Shown: positions 28,534 to 39,065, numbered from the stretch's first letter. The stretch: DNA of 53,616 nucleotides from Sporisorium sorghi (GCA_023212695.1 JALCCG010000153.1:1-53616), one strand, 5' to 3'. Numbers and translations are program-made. The notes: a model not told the origin generated them from the sequence alone.

Positions 28534-30366
28534 CGAGGTCGTTGGAGCGGGCTCGAGCTAGTTTGTCATGGGCTACGCAGCCTCGGTCGATGTTGGGGGA
28601 GAAGTGGATGTAGTCGGCAAGCAGTGAATGAAAAGCAGATCCTGAAGCAAAGAGCAGCGAGAGACCGAAAGCACAGAAATTGTTGACGATGATGGATGAC
28701 AGGTCGAGAGTCGATCAGCAAACAAAGCGGCCCGGCCCCTTTGCCTTTGCATTTGCATTTTACAGTAAATTTAGCGGATCATGCGATTCAGCTGCAGAGA
28801 GCAGCACGCACACGCACACACGAACACGAAATATTTTCCATCTTCTTCCAGCCAAAATCGGCGTGGGCGCGATGTGCCGCCGCTTCGTCAAAGCACACAG
28901 TCAACGAGCACAGACAGTGCTCTTCCATGCCTCGCAAGGATGATCCGATGCGAGTCGGATGGCCCGTTTGACAGTCGGCTTGAGGCTGTGTCCATCAAGG
29001 TGCCATCGGAATGGCTTTGCAAGGTTCGTTGCGACTAGAAAAAAGACGCCGAAAGTCAAAGGGGATGCGATGCGTGCTCGGATCTTTCGAATCGGAGATC
29101 CCGATAACAGCGATCGGGCCAACCGCCAAAGAATTCGCGGCGTAACCGCCGCTCTCGGCGTCTTTCTCCCGTCAAGCGCAAGCATGAGCATGCATCTCGC
29201 CCGCGCTTCATACGCTTCATAGACTCGGACATGCTGTGCATAGCTGTTGTTCGACGATTCCAAGAGTCATGCAACGCCCGATGAGATGTGATATTGAGCG
29301 ACGAAAGCTGATGGGCCTGCCGTAGTTCCTGCCCTTCAAACCGAGCATCTGCCGAGCATCTGATGTGAATGATGACTTGCTTCCGTTGGAAACAATCGTC
29401 CAGTCGATCGTGATGCCGACATGCCACGCGACCTTCGATGTCGAGGTAGAGCGCGCAGAATCGCTGCCAAGACTCACCCGCATGTGAAGAGGAATTGCGG
29501 GGGTTCCCTAGGCCGTGTATGACCGAGATGGATGTGGCTCGTCGCTCGGCTATGCCCTGTGCCGGAGAGACCTCGGTGGGATCGAGAACCACTTTCGAGT
29601 TGTTCTGTAGCTTCCGTTGGAAGCTACGAATGGATGGCGGCGGGTAGAGTTGGCCCGCCTTGGCAGCGCGCGCCCTCACGAGACGAGCGTGGGTGTTGCA
29701 AGTAAATTACTGAAGAGCGCTTCCATTGCGGGGATCGGTCACCAAAAGAACCGACCGGCAACCCTTCTTTGGCGGTTGCACTGTTCCTTGCAACTCCGCT
29801 CCTTCACCACGTCAGACGTCACTCTGCTTGTGTATCGACGGCCAACTTGGTATGGTGGCATCAGAAGTGTGAACTTTGAAAAGAAAAGCTCGACTGTGAC
29901 CAGGAACGCGTGTTATTGAGCGCATGTGGCCATCACATGACCGACCCCAGGCGACATCTTTGACTCGCTTGAACGAGGATGATGGTGCGGAGAGAGGGAC
30001 AGTTCACGAATTTGTCGCGCGCACAGGCCCAACCTCGAATGGAGCGTGTTTGCTGTGCTGGACAGCGCTGTGTGGCGCTCGCGACGGAATAGCCGAGGAG
30101 GAGACACGACGGCGGAGCGGACTTGCAATTCGCCTTTTTCCCGCTCGCTCTTTTCGGCGGAAAAAGTGGTGCAACCGGCAGAGAGAGTCCTTCAATGGAT
30201 TGTCGGCGAACTCTGCTTACACTGCTGGCTGTCTCTGTGAGAGGAGGGAGAGAGGAGAGAGAGGGGAGAGCGAGCCAATCATACGGGTTCGCTGCATTTC
30301 AAACCTCGGCTACGCAACTGCATGCTCGCGACGAAGACCCCACTTCCTCCCTCGCGTCCCCTTCCG
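28534..30366. other. Divergent intergenic region between ArfGAP and sugar transporter
   Basis: No gene with recognisable domains. It contains a perfect 9-bp inverted repeat at 29607-29627; its GCTTCCGTTGGAA core recurs near 29380-29392. A minus-strand frame (29056-29679) includes one GLGNP pentapeptide but no further support. A GAGAG-rich stretch lies at 30240-30270. Confidence 0.55.
29607..29627. repeat. Perfect inverted repeat, 9-bp arms
   Basis: GTAGCTTCC and GGAAGCTAC are separated by GTT. It is non-coding, of unknown role. Confidence 0.8.
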
Positions 30367-30369
30367 GTC

Positions 30370-30486
30370 GTGGGGAAATAAATCTCCTTGTGGGGCACCA
30401 CAGCCATGTGTCGAAAATTCGCAGTCTCTGTGCCTGTGCCCCGCACTCGACTGAGTTTCGTTCACGGTGGGGAGTTCACAGTGGGG
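30370..30486 (+). promoter_or_regulatory. Cluster of CreA/Mig1-type (SYGGRG) motifs
   Basis: GTGGGG occurs at 30370-30375, 30390-30395, 30467-30472 and 30481-30486. GCGGGG lies on the reverse strand at 30439-30444. These fit the fungal carbon-catabolite repressor consensus SYGGRG. They lie 150-265 nt upstream of the sugar transporter ATG, a sensible place for glucose repression. Function is inferred from motif density only. Confidence 0.45.
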
Positions 30487-30546
30487 AGTGCGCTAAACTC
30501 GACCTCGCCTTCCCACGCTAGGTCCAGCTGCATAAGGCATGAGGGT

Positions 30547-30554
30547 TATATAAA
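30547..30554 (+). promoter_or_regulatory. TATA box of the sugar transporter gene
   Basis: TATATAAA lies 81 nt before the ATG at 30635, the best TATA match in front of any gene here. It suggests a strongly regulated promoter. Confidence 0.7.
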
Positions 30555-30634
30555 GAGGCGTGCATAGCATCGACTCACATCTCGTTGCCCCCACATTTTA
30601 CATCCCTTCTCCCTCACCCACTGCCGTCTTCACG

Positions 30635-33110
30635 ATGTCGGCTATCGAACCCAAGTTCTCCAACCTCGACGAGAATCCCGATTCCAGCAAGCTTGCCACT
30701 GAGGACGCCAGCTCCCACGTTGGCTCGCACCACATCGTGTCCAAGCTTGACGCCGATGAGGCCAAGGTCAACAACCCGCTCGCCGGCATCCCCAAGGATC
30801 TGCTGCTGCGCAACGTCGAGGCCTTTGCTCACGAGAAGGGCCTGACCGACGAGGTCGAGATGCTCAAGAAGGGCGCCCTCCTCGCTCAGCGACCCGCCGA
30901 ATACCAAAACATCGACGAGCTCACCCAGGACGAGAAGGATGCGATCGCGCACGAGTACGCTCACAAGTGGTCGCACCCTCTGCTGCTGTACGTCACCATC
31001 TTTGTCTGCTCGATCGGCGCGGCCACGCAGGGCTGGGACCAGACCGGCTCCAACGGAGCCAACCTCAGCTTCCCGCAGGAGTTTGGCATCCCAGAGTCGG
31101 CGTCCGAGGGCATCGCGCCCGGTCAGCCCGGCTACGTGTCCGTTGCCGATGCGGAGAGAAACCAGTGGCTCGTCGGCCTCGTCAACGCCGCGCCGTACAT
31201 CGCAAGTGCCATGCTCGGCTGCTGGCTTTCGGACCCGCTCAACAATTTGTTCGGCCGTCGTGGCTGCATCTTTATCACTGCGATCATCCTCGTCATCACC
31301 CCTATCTGCTCCGGTCTCACGCAGAACTGGTACCAGCTCTTCGTTATTAGGCTTTTGCTGGGTATCGGGATGGGTGCAAAGGGGTCGACGGTCCCGGTTT
31401 TTGCAGCTGAGAACTCGCCTCCCCAGATCCGTGGCGCCCTCGTCATGGGATGGCAATTGTGGACTGCGTTCGGAATCTTCCTCGGTTTCCTTGCCAACGT
31501 TGCCGTCGCTGACGTCGGCAAGATCGCATGGCGACTGCAGCTGGGCTCGGCGTTCATTCCGGCATTGCCTCTCGCGCTGCTTATCTACTTCTGTCCAGAG
31601 TCGCCTCGATGGCTCATGAAGAAGAATCGTTACCCTCAAGCTCTCCGTTCGCTGATTCGTTTGCGACACAGCAAGATTCAGGCGTGCCGCGACCTGTACT
31701 ACATTCACGTCCAACTCTTGGAGGAGAGCAAGATCATCCGCGGCGAGACCTACGTCAAGCGATTCACGGAGCTCTTCACGATTCCTCGCGTGCGTCGAGC
31801 CACGGTTGGAGCGACCACGGTCATGCTGGGTAAGTACAATCTTGCACTGCGTTGCGCGCGTGGCGATTCCAAATGCACAAAAATGCAGGCGCACTGACGT
31901 TTTCCCATTGTTTCCCATTCACGCGTGGCGCCATTTTCCCTTCCGGCAAATCAATCGACCCCCCTCCTCCTCGACCTTCTCACCCTCCTCCTCGCCCTCC
32001 TCCTCGATCCTCCTCCGTCCTATCGATCTCGTCCAATCTACCCTTCGACCTGCTACCCGACACCCTCCTCCTCTTCCTCACTGCCCTCATCTCCATCTGC
32101 ACCTGGTTCTTGATCGTCACCGCCATGTCTTGTTCGGTGTTGCTTCCCTTCTTTCATCTTCGACCGCCCGCGCTCCTCGTCGTCGACGACTCACCTCGCA
32201 TATTCACACATCGGTCTCGACCTCAATAGCTCAGCAAGTAAGTATCGATAAGACCTTAGCGACGTCGTGGCAGTGCATCAGTTCATACAGACTGACTCAT
32301 TTTTGCGTTTCTGTTCTGTCGCCCCTCCCTTGCTTTGGTGGTGACGGCATGCGCACCCGTTCGATTCGTTCGTAGCTCTGTGGTATCAACATTATAGCTT
32401 TTTACTCGTCATCGTTGTTCCGTGAGAGCGGCTCGACGGCCAAGCAAGCTCTGTATGCATCGGTAGGCTTCGGTGCGATCAACTTCCTGTTCGCATTCCC
32501 TGCCTTGATTACCATCGATACCTTCGGCCGTCGAAGCCTGCTGCTCTTCACGTTCCCGCAGATGGCATGGACGCTGCTCGCCGCCGGTCTCTGCTTCTTG
32601 ATCCCCGGCGAAAACAGCAAGGCTCGACTTGGTTTGGTCGCTCTCTTTATCTACATCTTCGCCGCGTTCTATTCAGTGGGAGAAGGTCCTGTGCCTTTCA
32701 CGTACTCGGCCGAGGTCTTCCCGCTTGCGCAGCGAGAGCAGGGCATGGCGTGGGCTGTGGCGACATGCCTGTTCTGGGCTGCGGTGCTCAGCATCACGTT
32801 CCCGCGCATGCTGCGTGCGATGACGCCGACGGGTGCGTTCGGATTCTACGCCTGCCTCAACTTGTTGGCGCTCACGCTCATCTGGCTCTTCGTGCCCGAG
32901 ACGGCTCGCTACACGCTCGAGGAGCTCGACGCCGTGTTCAGCGTGCCTCACAAGACGTTCATCAAGCACCAGAACACCAAGACGTTGCCCTACTGGTTCA
33001 AGACCCAGGTGCTCAGGAGGAAGAACGTCGAGCGACCCGCGCCGCTCATCCAGCTCGACAGGAACCTGGTCGGCGCTGGCGAGAAGCGTGCCGACAACTC
33101 GATGGCTTGA
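30635..33110 (+). CDS. MFS sugar transporter, three exons including an 8-nt microexon
   Basis: The CDS is join(30635..31829, 32230..32237, 32376..33110), 645 residues. About 12 membrane segments follow a hydrophilic N-terminus of about 120 residues. Sugar-porter signatures: LNNLFGRRG (loop 2-3), [26 protein letters not shown] (PESPR), IDTFGRRS (loop 8-9) and [13 protein letters not shown] (PET). Exon 1 ends after VML plus one base at GTAAGT. The 8-nt microexon (CTCAGCAA, flanked by AG and GTAAGT) supplies the AQQ that precedes [13 protein letters not shown], the family's near-invariant QQxxGIN motif in TM7. Joining exons 1 and 3 directly would shift the frame. The N-terminal domain style ([14 protein letters not shown]) resembles fungal sugar or polyol porters; substrate is unknown. 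A TATA box and CreA/Mig1-like motifs lie upstream. Confidence 0.93.
32230..32237 (+). other. 8-nt microexon of the sugar transporter
   Basis: CTCAGCAA between an acceptor (aatag) and a donor (gtaagta). It completes Ala-Gln-Gln and is required for frame. Confidence 0.85.
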
Positions 33111-33215
33111 TGACCTCTCTGTACGCTGTTGTGACTGCGACGGCCCCTTGTCGAAGCAAGCCCTTCATTGCCTTTGCAATCGATACCTTCCGATACCTCT
33201 TTGACGTCTGACCGT

Positions 33216-33290
33216 GAAAAATCAAAAAGTCAAAAATCAAAATCAAAAAATCAAAAAATCAAAAATCAAAATTGCAAAATTGAAAATCAA
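33216..33290. repeat. A-rich imperfect short repeat (TCAAAAA-type)
   Basis: About nine imperfect units of (A)nTC lie 3' of the sugar transporter. A separate AAAAAG repeat is at 33397-33418. Non-coding. Confidence 0.85.
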
Positions 33291-33521
33291 CAAGTCCGCC
33301 ACTTCGCCTCAGGTCGCTCGTCTTTGATGCGCAAAAAAGGGGCCTGTCACTTTGCTCATCTTCGAAATTCCCCTTTGTTGGCGGTTCAATCAGGCCAAAA
33401 AGAAAAAGAAAAAGAAAGATAGGCCATCTGTGAGCGTCAAGGTGAACCCTCCTGAGAGCTTGGCTCGTGATGAGCCACCGTTGACGCTCCTTGTGACGCT
33501 CAGCAGCCTTCATGGCGTCGA

Positions 33522-34520
33522 TCAGCGCTCACACAACTTCGGTGTCGGGCACTGTTTGAGCTTCGCAGACGCACACAAGGTGGGACCTCGACTGCTGGAC
33601 GATTCGGCTTGCTGCTTCTTTGCCTTGCTTGCCTTCTCCTGCTCATTTCTCCTCCTCATGAAGTCAGGATCGTCCCTGCGGTCAGCGTACCACTTCTTGT
33701 CCTGCTCAGACCTCCTCTTCTTGAAGGCAGGGTCATCCTTATGCTTGGCATGCCAACCCTTCACACCCTCCTCCTCTGCCTCCTCCTCCTCAGTCATCAC
33801 CGCACTCTTGTTGTGATACCTCTCCCTTGCTCTCGCCAACTCCTCCGCATGCTCTTCCGCCAGCTCCTCCTCGCTCTTGCCTTGCGCCTTCTTCTGCTTA
33901 TCGTTCTCCCTCCACACCTTCTCCTTCTGCTCTTCTCGGCTGGACAGAGCATCGACGAGTGGTTGACGCCAGTGTAGTTTTTTTTTTTTACCTTGTGTCG
34001 AAGAGTGTCGTACCTTTGCAAGACGTACAAGCCGTGAAAGGCGCGGTCGGGATGCTGGAGCTCAACATCCTCCATGTTGCCCACATTGCTGGGAATGAAC
34101 AGCACAATGTTGATGAGCTTGCTCTGGCTGCTGGTGTCGATTCTCTTTGACCACATTGCCACCACTGTCGCGAACGAGGGGCAGCTGATGATCGTTGACA
34201 AGGTGCAGAAGAAATCGGTTTTGGCTGAGCAGGTCGCTGCTGGTGCTGGTGCTGGTGTCGGTGCTGGTGTCGGCAGTGCCCTCGTAGTCCCATGAACGGT
34301 GACAGTTGCGGGTCGGACAGACGATATTGTCGAGGGTCAAAGGCAGGCGGACAAGTCTGACAAACTTCTTCTTGCCACTGCTCGAGTCGATGACAGTCTC
34401 GAAAAAGTGGGCGCCGAGGTGATCCGAGAGCTTCCTCGTGTCGTCAAAGACGTCGATCTTGCCTGCACCCACTGATGGAGGTCTCTCGGCAGCAGGTGGA
34501 GCTCGAAGGGTGCGATCAGG
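33522..34520 (-). pseudogene. Frameshifted relic of the C-terminal half of the recombinase-like gene
   Basis: Three segments in order align by eye with the protein encoded at 146-2050. Segment one, KIDVFDDTRKLSDHLGAHFF and CPTRNCHRSW...LLHLVNDH, parallels KLDVFVDTCKFLDHLASHFF and CSVRNCNREW...LCHLVNLH. Segment two, KLINIVLFIPSNVGNMEDVE, is in another frame and parallels KLDHVVPYLPETVSGMDDID. Segment three (33522-33917), back in the first frame, is Lys/Glu-rich with DPAFKKRRSEQDKKWYADRR, like the charged tail. The shifts fall near 34150 and between 33917 and 33990, the latter near a T12 run at 33978-33989. No recombinase GH...Y part was seen. Introns could explain the shifts, but no good splice pairs are evident at both. 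The copy lies tail-to-tandem 3' of RPC82. Confidence 0.72.
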
Positions 34521-34916
34521 GAGTAGTATTGACGATGACGAGCTGTGTGAGAAGGTACTTTGCGTTGCCGAAGCAAGCGTATGGTCTACGGTATTGACAT
34601 GTGCTGTCGCTTTGCGTCCTGACCTTAGCTCTCGACACAGGGTGAAGCGAATACCCTTCAGGTCATCCTCATCATGCTGTACCTTTCGCGAGCGGCGTGG
34701 TCTGCTTTGCCAAATTCTCGCTGGGTCTTTTAAGGCGATGCGGTCAGATAGATATCGGCTACGGAGCAGTCGATGAAGGAGGCAAGCGGTGTCTATGTGA
34801 GCAGTCCACAGTCTCATCACAGACGAAAAGCACACGAGACGCTCGCTGACTAGGATACTCGACGCTGCACACAACTTTGATTCGCTCGTACAGCCCACAA
34901 GCCTCTTCCCGCTCCT

Positions 34917-37052
34917 TCACTCATCCTTAACATACGTGCCCGCAGCCAGATCACGCATGACAAACACATCCATCTCGGTCCGCATCTCGGCCACCGTCAG
35001 CGTCTGCAACACATTCTGCAGCCGCGTCCAGCTCTCCCTCTCCCACTCGGTCAACAGCCCGACCGTGTCCATCTTGACGTCGCTGCGCTCGACCTTGCGG
35101 AGCAGCGGCATCTGCTTGCGCATCTCCTCGTTGCGCCTCTGGCCGAGCCTGGCCAGAGTCTGGTACAGGTGGTCGAGCAGCCAGGCGCGGCACTTGGCCT
35201 CGTCGACGAACCACAGGAAGAACGTCTTGGCCGGATCGCGATCTTTGGTCTTGGGCACCTCCTGCAAGCCCAGCAGCGAGGCGTGGAAGAGCCGTGAGCA
35301 CAAGTCTCGCGTTTCGGAGATCGAGACGAGCGCGAGCTTCGAAATGTGCTTCTCCTCGAGCTTGCCTTTTTCGCGCAGGATGTTCATGATGCGAATCGCA
35401 GCGGTGCCGAATTTCTCTTCGACCACGTTGCGGAGTAGATCCTTGCGCATGCGTTCGGCCACGTTGCTGAATTCGATGGTGAGCGACGAAGCAACTTTGG
35501 AGCCGCCGGCGGTCTTGGTGGTGCTGTCCGAGGCAGGAGCCATGAGGCGCGACGTCTTGGATTTGCCAGAGACGTCTTCGGAGTGCGAGAAGATCGCACA
35601 GTACTCGGCGAGAAACTCCTGTCGACTCGGCAGCGATGACCTGTCCTTGCCAAACGACCGTCGATCAAATCCTTTCTGCAGCGACAGGTCCGAGGGGAGC
35701 TTGTGCGCCAACGTGGTGATCGAAATTGGCGCACTGCGAACGTCTCGCACCGACTTTTTGGTGGATGCATCGCCGGCGTCGATGAGGTGGCGAAACACTT
35801 GCGCCGCCGTGTGGTTGTACTTTTCGCGCACCGCGTCGATCATGGTTTCGTCGCGAAGGTGAACGTCAAAGCGGTCAAAGTGGACACGCAAGTAGACAGT
35901 GGGATCGATTTCAAAGTCGTCTGCCGGGTCGAAGCCGTCTGCGGTGGATGAGGCGTGAATACCGTTGATGCCGTTTTTATCTTTGGCCTTGTCCTTGCCC
36001 TTCTTATCTCTGCTGCTCGTCTTGGCGCGCTTGCTCTTGCTGGCTGCACTGGCAATGGCGATGGCGCTCTGCTGTTTGCGTAGCAAGCCACGCCGTGTCT
36101 CGCGGTGATCTGCGGCAAGGCCGTCGGCTCCGAGTGTGACTGTCGCTGATGTGTCCCAATCTGCGTCTCTTTCTTCAGCAATCTGGACACGCACCTCTTC
36201 CTTGATCTTTTGCAGATCTTTAGGTGTAGGGATGCCGCGCAGTTCGCGACGCTTCTTGGCTTCGTACTTGATCTCTTTATCTCGAGGAGAGACGTGCTGG
36301 TGGGCCGAGCTCGGGCGCAAGTAGGTACGGTAGAGCAGGGTGGTGAGCTGACGAGCTACCTCGGACTGCGAGGGTGATTGCTCGTCGAGTGCATCTAGCT
36401 TTCGCTTGTGAGATCCGTTGGTGGTGCCGTTCGGAGCGTCGCCGTTGAGATGAGCTTGGTCTGCGAGGGAGGCTGCTTGACGTTGAGCATCGATCTCGGA
36501 AGCGACGCGCTGGATGATGTCGCTCGCCTGCAGCTTTCCATGCTGCAAGACCAGCTTGACGATCCTGGCAGCCGTGTCACCGAGCTCATCCTCTGCGATG
36601 CCAATGTACCTGCCAAAGCGGAGGCGCAGAAGCACCTCGTTGATGTTGATCTCGAAAAACTCTTGGCTGGGGTCGGCGACGTCGGGATCGGTAGAGCTGT
36701 GCCATGCGCATCCGTGCTGAATGAGGATCATGATGGTCTGCTCGATGAGGAGTCTTGGCACGGGCACGGGAGCATTGGGGTCGTTGTTTTCGTAGCTGGA
36801 GCTGGCACCTGCGATGGGCGCTGAAACAAGCGTGGATTTGCTGTGAGTTGCGCTGTTGTTGGAGAAAGGGTCGGTGGGGCCGCGATTGTTCCGTGTAGGT
36901 GCCTGATTGAGGAAGCGACCAATCTCGCGGATGGTCAAGCGACCGCGCTTGAGCAAGAGTGCGCCGACGCGGGCGGCGATGGGACCAAAGTGCTGGAGCA
37001 AGACATGCTCGCAGAGCTTGATCTTTTGAGGCGAGTGCGCTTTGGACGACAT
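34917..37052 (-). CDS. RPC82: RNA polymerase III subunit RPC82 (RPC3)
   Basis: The protein has 711 residues from the ATG at 37052 (MSSKAHSPQKIKLCEHVLLQ). A longer frame to 37184 adds 44 residues of UTR-like sequence and is rejected. Winged-helix repeats of the RPC82 family are visible: HFGPIAARVGALLLKRGRLT, LLIEQTIMILIQHGCAWH, then RFGRYIGIAEDELGDTAARI; in the second half NVVEEKFGTAAIRIMNILRE, KHISKLALVSISETRDLCSR and KTFFLWFVDEAKCRAWLLDH. Ser/Lys-rich linkers lengthen the protein (yeast 654). The subunit forms the Rpc82-Rpc34-Rpc31 subcomplex needed for TFIIIB contact and promoter opening at tRNA and 5S genes. It diverges from PUS4. Confidence 0.95.
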   Translation of the reverse strand: MSSKAHSPQKIKLCEHVLLQHFGPIAARVGALLLKRGRLTIREIGRFLNQAPTRNNRGPTDPFSNNSATHSKSTLVSAPIAGASSSYENNDPNAPVPVPRLLIEQTIMILIQHGCAWHSSTDPDVADPSQEFFEININEVLLRLRFGRYIGIAEDELGDTAARIVKLVLQHGKLQASDIIQRVASEIDAQRQAASLADQAHLNGDAPNGTTNGSHKRKLDALDEQSPSQSEVARQLTTLLYRTYLRPSSAHQHVSPRDKEIKYEAKKRRELRGIPTPKDLQKIKEEVRVQIAEERDADWDTSATVTLGADGLAADHRETRRGLLRKQQSAIAIASAASKSKRAKTSSRDKKGKDKAKDKNGINGIHASSTADGFDPADDFEIDPTVYLRVHFDRFDVHLRDETMIDAVREKYNHTAAQVFRHLIDAGDASTKKSVRDVRSAPISITTLAHKLPSDLSLQKGFDRRSFGKDRSSLPSRQEFLAEYCAIFSHSEDVSGKSKTSRLMAPASDSTTKTAGGSKVASSLTIEFSNVAERMRKDLLRNVVEEKFGTAAIRIMNILREKGKLEEKHISKLALVSISETRDLCSRLFHASLLGLQEVPKTKDRDPAKTFFLWFVDEAKCRAWLLDHLYQTLARLGQRRNEEMRKQMPLLRKVERSDVKMDTVGLLTEWERESWTRLQNVLQTLTVAEMRTEMDVFVMRDLAAGTYVKDE

Positions 37053-37584
37053 GGTGTCGAGATTCTGCCTTGGGCGACTGCGCTGCGCTGTGTGTGGATC
37101 GTGTGGACCTGATCGATGTGCTCGCAGGCAAGTGTCTGAAAGAAGAGCGTGAGCAAGCGATGAATGCTTGTGGTAGACAATCACGAGTCCATGGTGACGT
37201 TCGAGCTGGATGGACGAAACTGATGCAGCTGAATGGATGAAGTATGATTGGCTGCCAACGTCCGTGCCATCGGTGGGTCAATGATGATGAAGAGGTTGAC
37301 AGGAAGGATGAGCAAGATGAAGATGAGCAAGATGAAGCTCAGCTGCGGTTGATTTTTCAAGAAAGAAACGTTTTCTTCGTAAAATCACAGATTTTCGGCT
37401 TTTTGGTGACTGCAGCGTGGAGGGGGGGGGGGGGCAAATCGCCGATCCCATCTGGACCCTTTTCGCATCGGGCGGTTAGAAGAAAAAGTTGTCAAAGTTC
37501 TCCACTTTTTGACTTCGAACCTCCCTGTCCAATCATCATCCTGCTCCTCGAAGAGCCTCTCGCTGATCTTGCTCCATCTAGATC
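37053..37584. other. Divergent promoter region of RPC82 and PUS4, with a 13-nt G run
   Basis: G13 lies at 37422-37434. ATGAxGAxxGA-like short repeats lie near 37280-37340. No gene was seen. Confidence 0.7.
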
Positions 37585-38943
37585 ATGTCTTCGCAGGACA
37601 CCATCGCACCAAGCAGCCTCGACGACCAGAGCCAGGAGACAGCAGCTTCGAGCACCATGGTAGCACCCTCTGCTGTCCTGTCGTCGACCGTGGGTCCCAT
37701 CCGCAACACAGCACGCGTGGTCACCGCTTCCGCTTCCGCCTCAACTTCAGCACGACCGCTCTCCGGCATCTTCGGTATCAACAAGCCCAGTGGGCCCACG
37801 TCCATGTCCCTGCTCGACGAGCTCAAACCGCTCTTCGCCACCTCTCCACTCTTTGCGGACGCCGACGGCAACAGGCCGCAGAACAGCCAGCGCAAGCGCG
37901 GCAGGTTTGGCGGCAAGGGCAAAGGCAAGTGGGCCGGCGGTGCTGCAGGTGCACCCAAACTCGGTCAAGGTGGTACGCTGGATCCTCTGGCCGATGGAGT
38001 GCTGATCGTCGGCGTCGGAAATGGAACTAAGCAGCTTCAGAAGTACCTCGACTGCACCAAGGAGTATCGCAGCACCGGTCTGCTCGGCTCCGCAACCACG
38101 TCGTACGACTCGTGCGATCCCATCTTGACCAGGAAACCGTACGACCACGTCACACCGCAGAAGATTGCGGATCTGCTGCCCAGGTTCACGGGCACCGTCT
38201 CGCAGATCCCGCCGCTCTACTCGGCCGTGAGGATCGACGGCAAGAGGCTGTTCGAGTACGCGAGGGAGAACTTGCCCTTGCCGCGGCCGATTGAGCCGCG
38301 CAAAGTCACGATTCACGAGTTGCGGCTGGTGGACTGGTTGGAGCCGGGGAAACATGCGTTCAAGGAGCCGGAGCGCGAGGTGCCGCCCGAGGACAAGGCG
38401 CTGGTTGGCAGGGTGCTCGACATGGCTGGTCGCAAAGAGGGTCAGACGGATACCGTCAAGGAGGAGCAAGACGATGGCAGAGCGAGCAAGGAGGAGCAGG
38501 ATGCAGATGCAACCGCGTCCACACCAACATGGAAGAAGCTGCCGACGAGCAACGACGCAGTTGCTGCTTCAACGACAGAATCAGAGCCCAAAGCAGAAGC
38601 AGGAGGCGACGCAGGACCACCAGCATTCGTGCTGGAAATGACCGTATCCTCCGGCACCTATGTCCGCTCCATCGTGCACGACCTCGCCATCGCCGCCGCG
38701 TCCGCCGCCCACGTGCAGACCCTCACTCGCACACGGCAAGGCGAGTGGTCCATCGACACCCCACCATCCGCAGAGCCACAAGAAGCGGGCGTCCGCGGTA
38801 ACTGCATCGACTGGACAGTATTTGCAGACGCCATCGCCGACATGCAGCGAGAAAAGACCGACACCGCCTACAAGTCGCCTCGCGATGCAGAGGGGTTGCG
38901 CGAATGGGAACGCCAACTTCTCAAAGTGATTGTTCCTGTCTAG
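37585..38943 (+). CDS. PUS4: tRNA pseudouridine-55 synthase PUS4 (TruB family)
   Basis: The protein has 452 residues. A Ser/Thr/Ala-rich N-terminus of about 55 residues could act as a mitochondrial presequence. The TruB core begins GIFGINKPSGPTSMSLLDEL. The catalytic motif is GGTLDPLADGVLIVGVG, with Asp133 the presumed nucleophile, followed by KQLQKYLDCTKEYRSTG (the KxYxx loop), RFTGTVSQIPPLYSAVRIDG and KRLFEYAREN. The C-terminal part includes MTVSSGTYVRSIVHDLA (conserved SGTYIRSL). A charged insertion of about 100 residues (near 275-350) separates the two core parts. The enzyme makes pseudouridine 55 in the T-loop of cytosolic and mitochondrial tRNAs. The insertion between motif III and the C-terminal core is fungal-type. 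Confidence 0.95.
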   Translation: MSSQDTIAPSSLDDQSQETAASSTMVAPSAVLSSTVGPIRNTARVVTASASASTSARPLSGIFGINKPSGPTSMSLLDELKPLFATSPLFADADGNRPQNSQRKRGRFGGKGKGKWAGGAAGAPKLGQGGTLDPLADGVLIVGVGNGTKQLQKYLDCTKEYRSTGLLGSATTSYDSCDPILTRKPYDHVTPQKIADLLPRFTGTVSQIPPLYSAVRIDGKRLFEYARENLPLPRPIEPRKVTIHELRLVDWLEPGKHAFKEPEREVPPEDKALVGRVLDMAGRKEGQTDTVKEEQDDGRASKEEQDADATASTPTWKKLPTSNDAVAASTTESEPKAEAGGDAGPPAFVLEMTVSSGTYVRSIVHDLAIAAASAAHVQTLTRTRQGEWSIDTPPSAEPQEAGVRGNCIDWTVFADAIADMQREKTDTAYKSPRDAEGLREWERQLLKVIVPV

Positions 38944-39065
38944 TCGTTTCAGAGTGTACGCGGAACGGCAATTTGCGAGACGAAAAGTTCAGAGGGATAT
39001 CGACACGGAGAATGTGTATGAGACATGTATAACTGTTCGAAGCTTCGCTTTGAGGAAGAAGCCGT

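Noticed and set aside
29056..29679. Possible peptidyl-tRNA hydrolase (minus strand) from a GLGNP pentapeptide and a GTGAGT donor just after it
   Set aside because: No convincing continuation of the family (R-H-N-x-G, M-N-x-S-G, D-D-L-D, G-H-N-G) in any frame with plausible splicing; five residues can occur by chance. A degraded relic remains possible.
146..34520. A 30-kb Starship-like cargo element bounded by the two recombinase-related copies
   Set aside because: The interval is filled with conserved housekeeping genes (MSH2, MON1, TMA22, ArfGAP), and the second copy is a partial relic; two independent insertions or a local copy are simpler.
37053..37184. N-terminal extension of RPC82 by 44 residues
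   Set aside because: Not similar to the family, which begins close to the KLCEHVLLQHFG segment; the ATG at 37052 fits.
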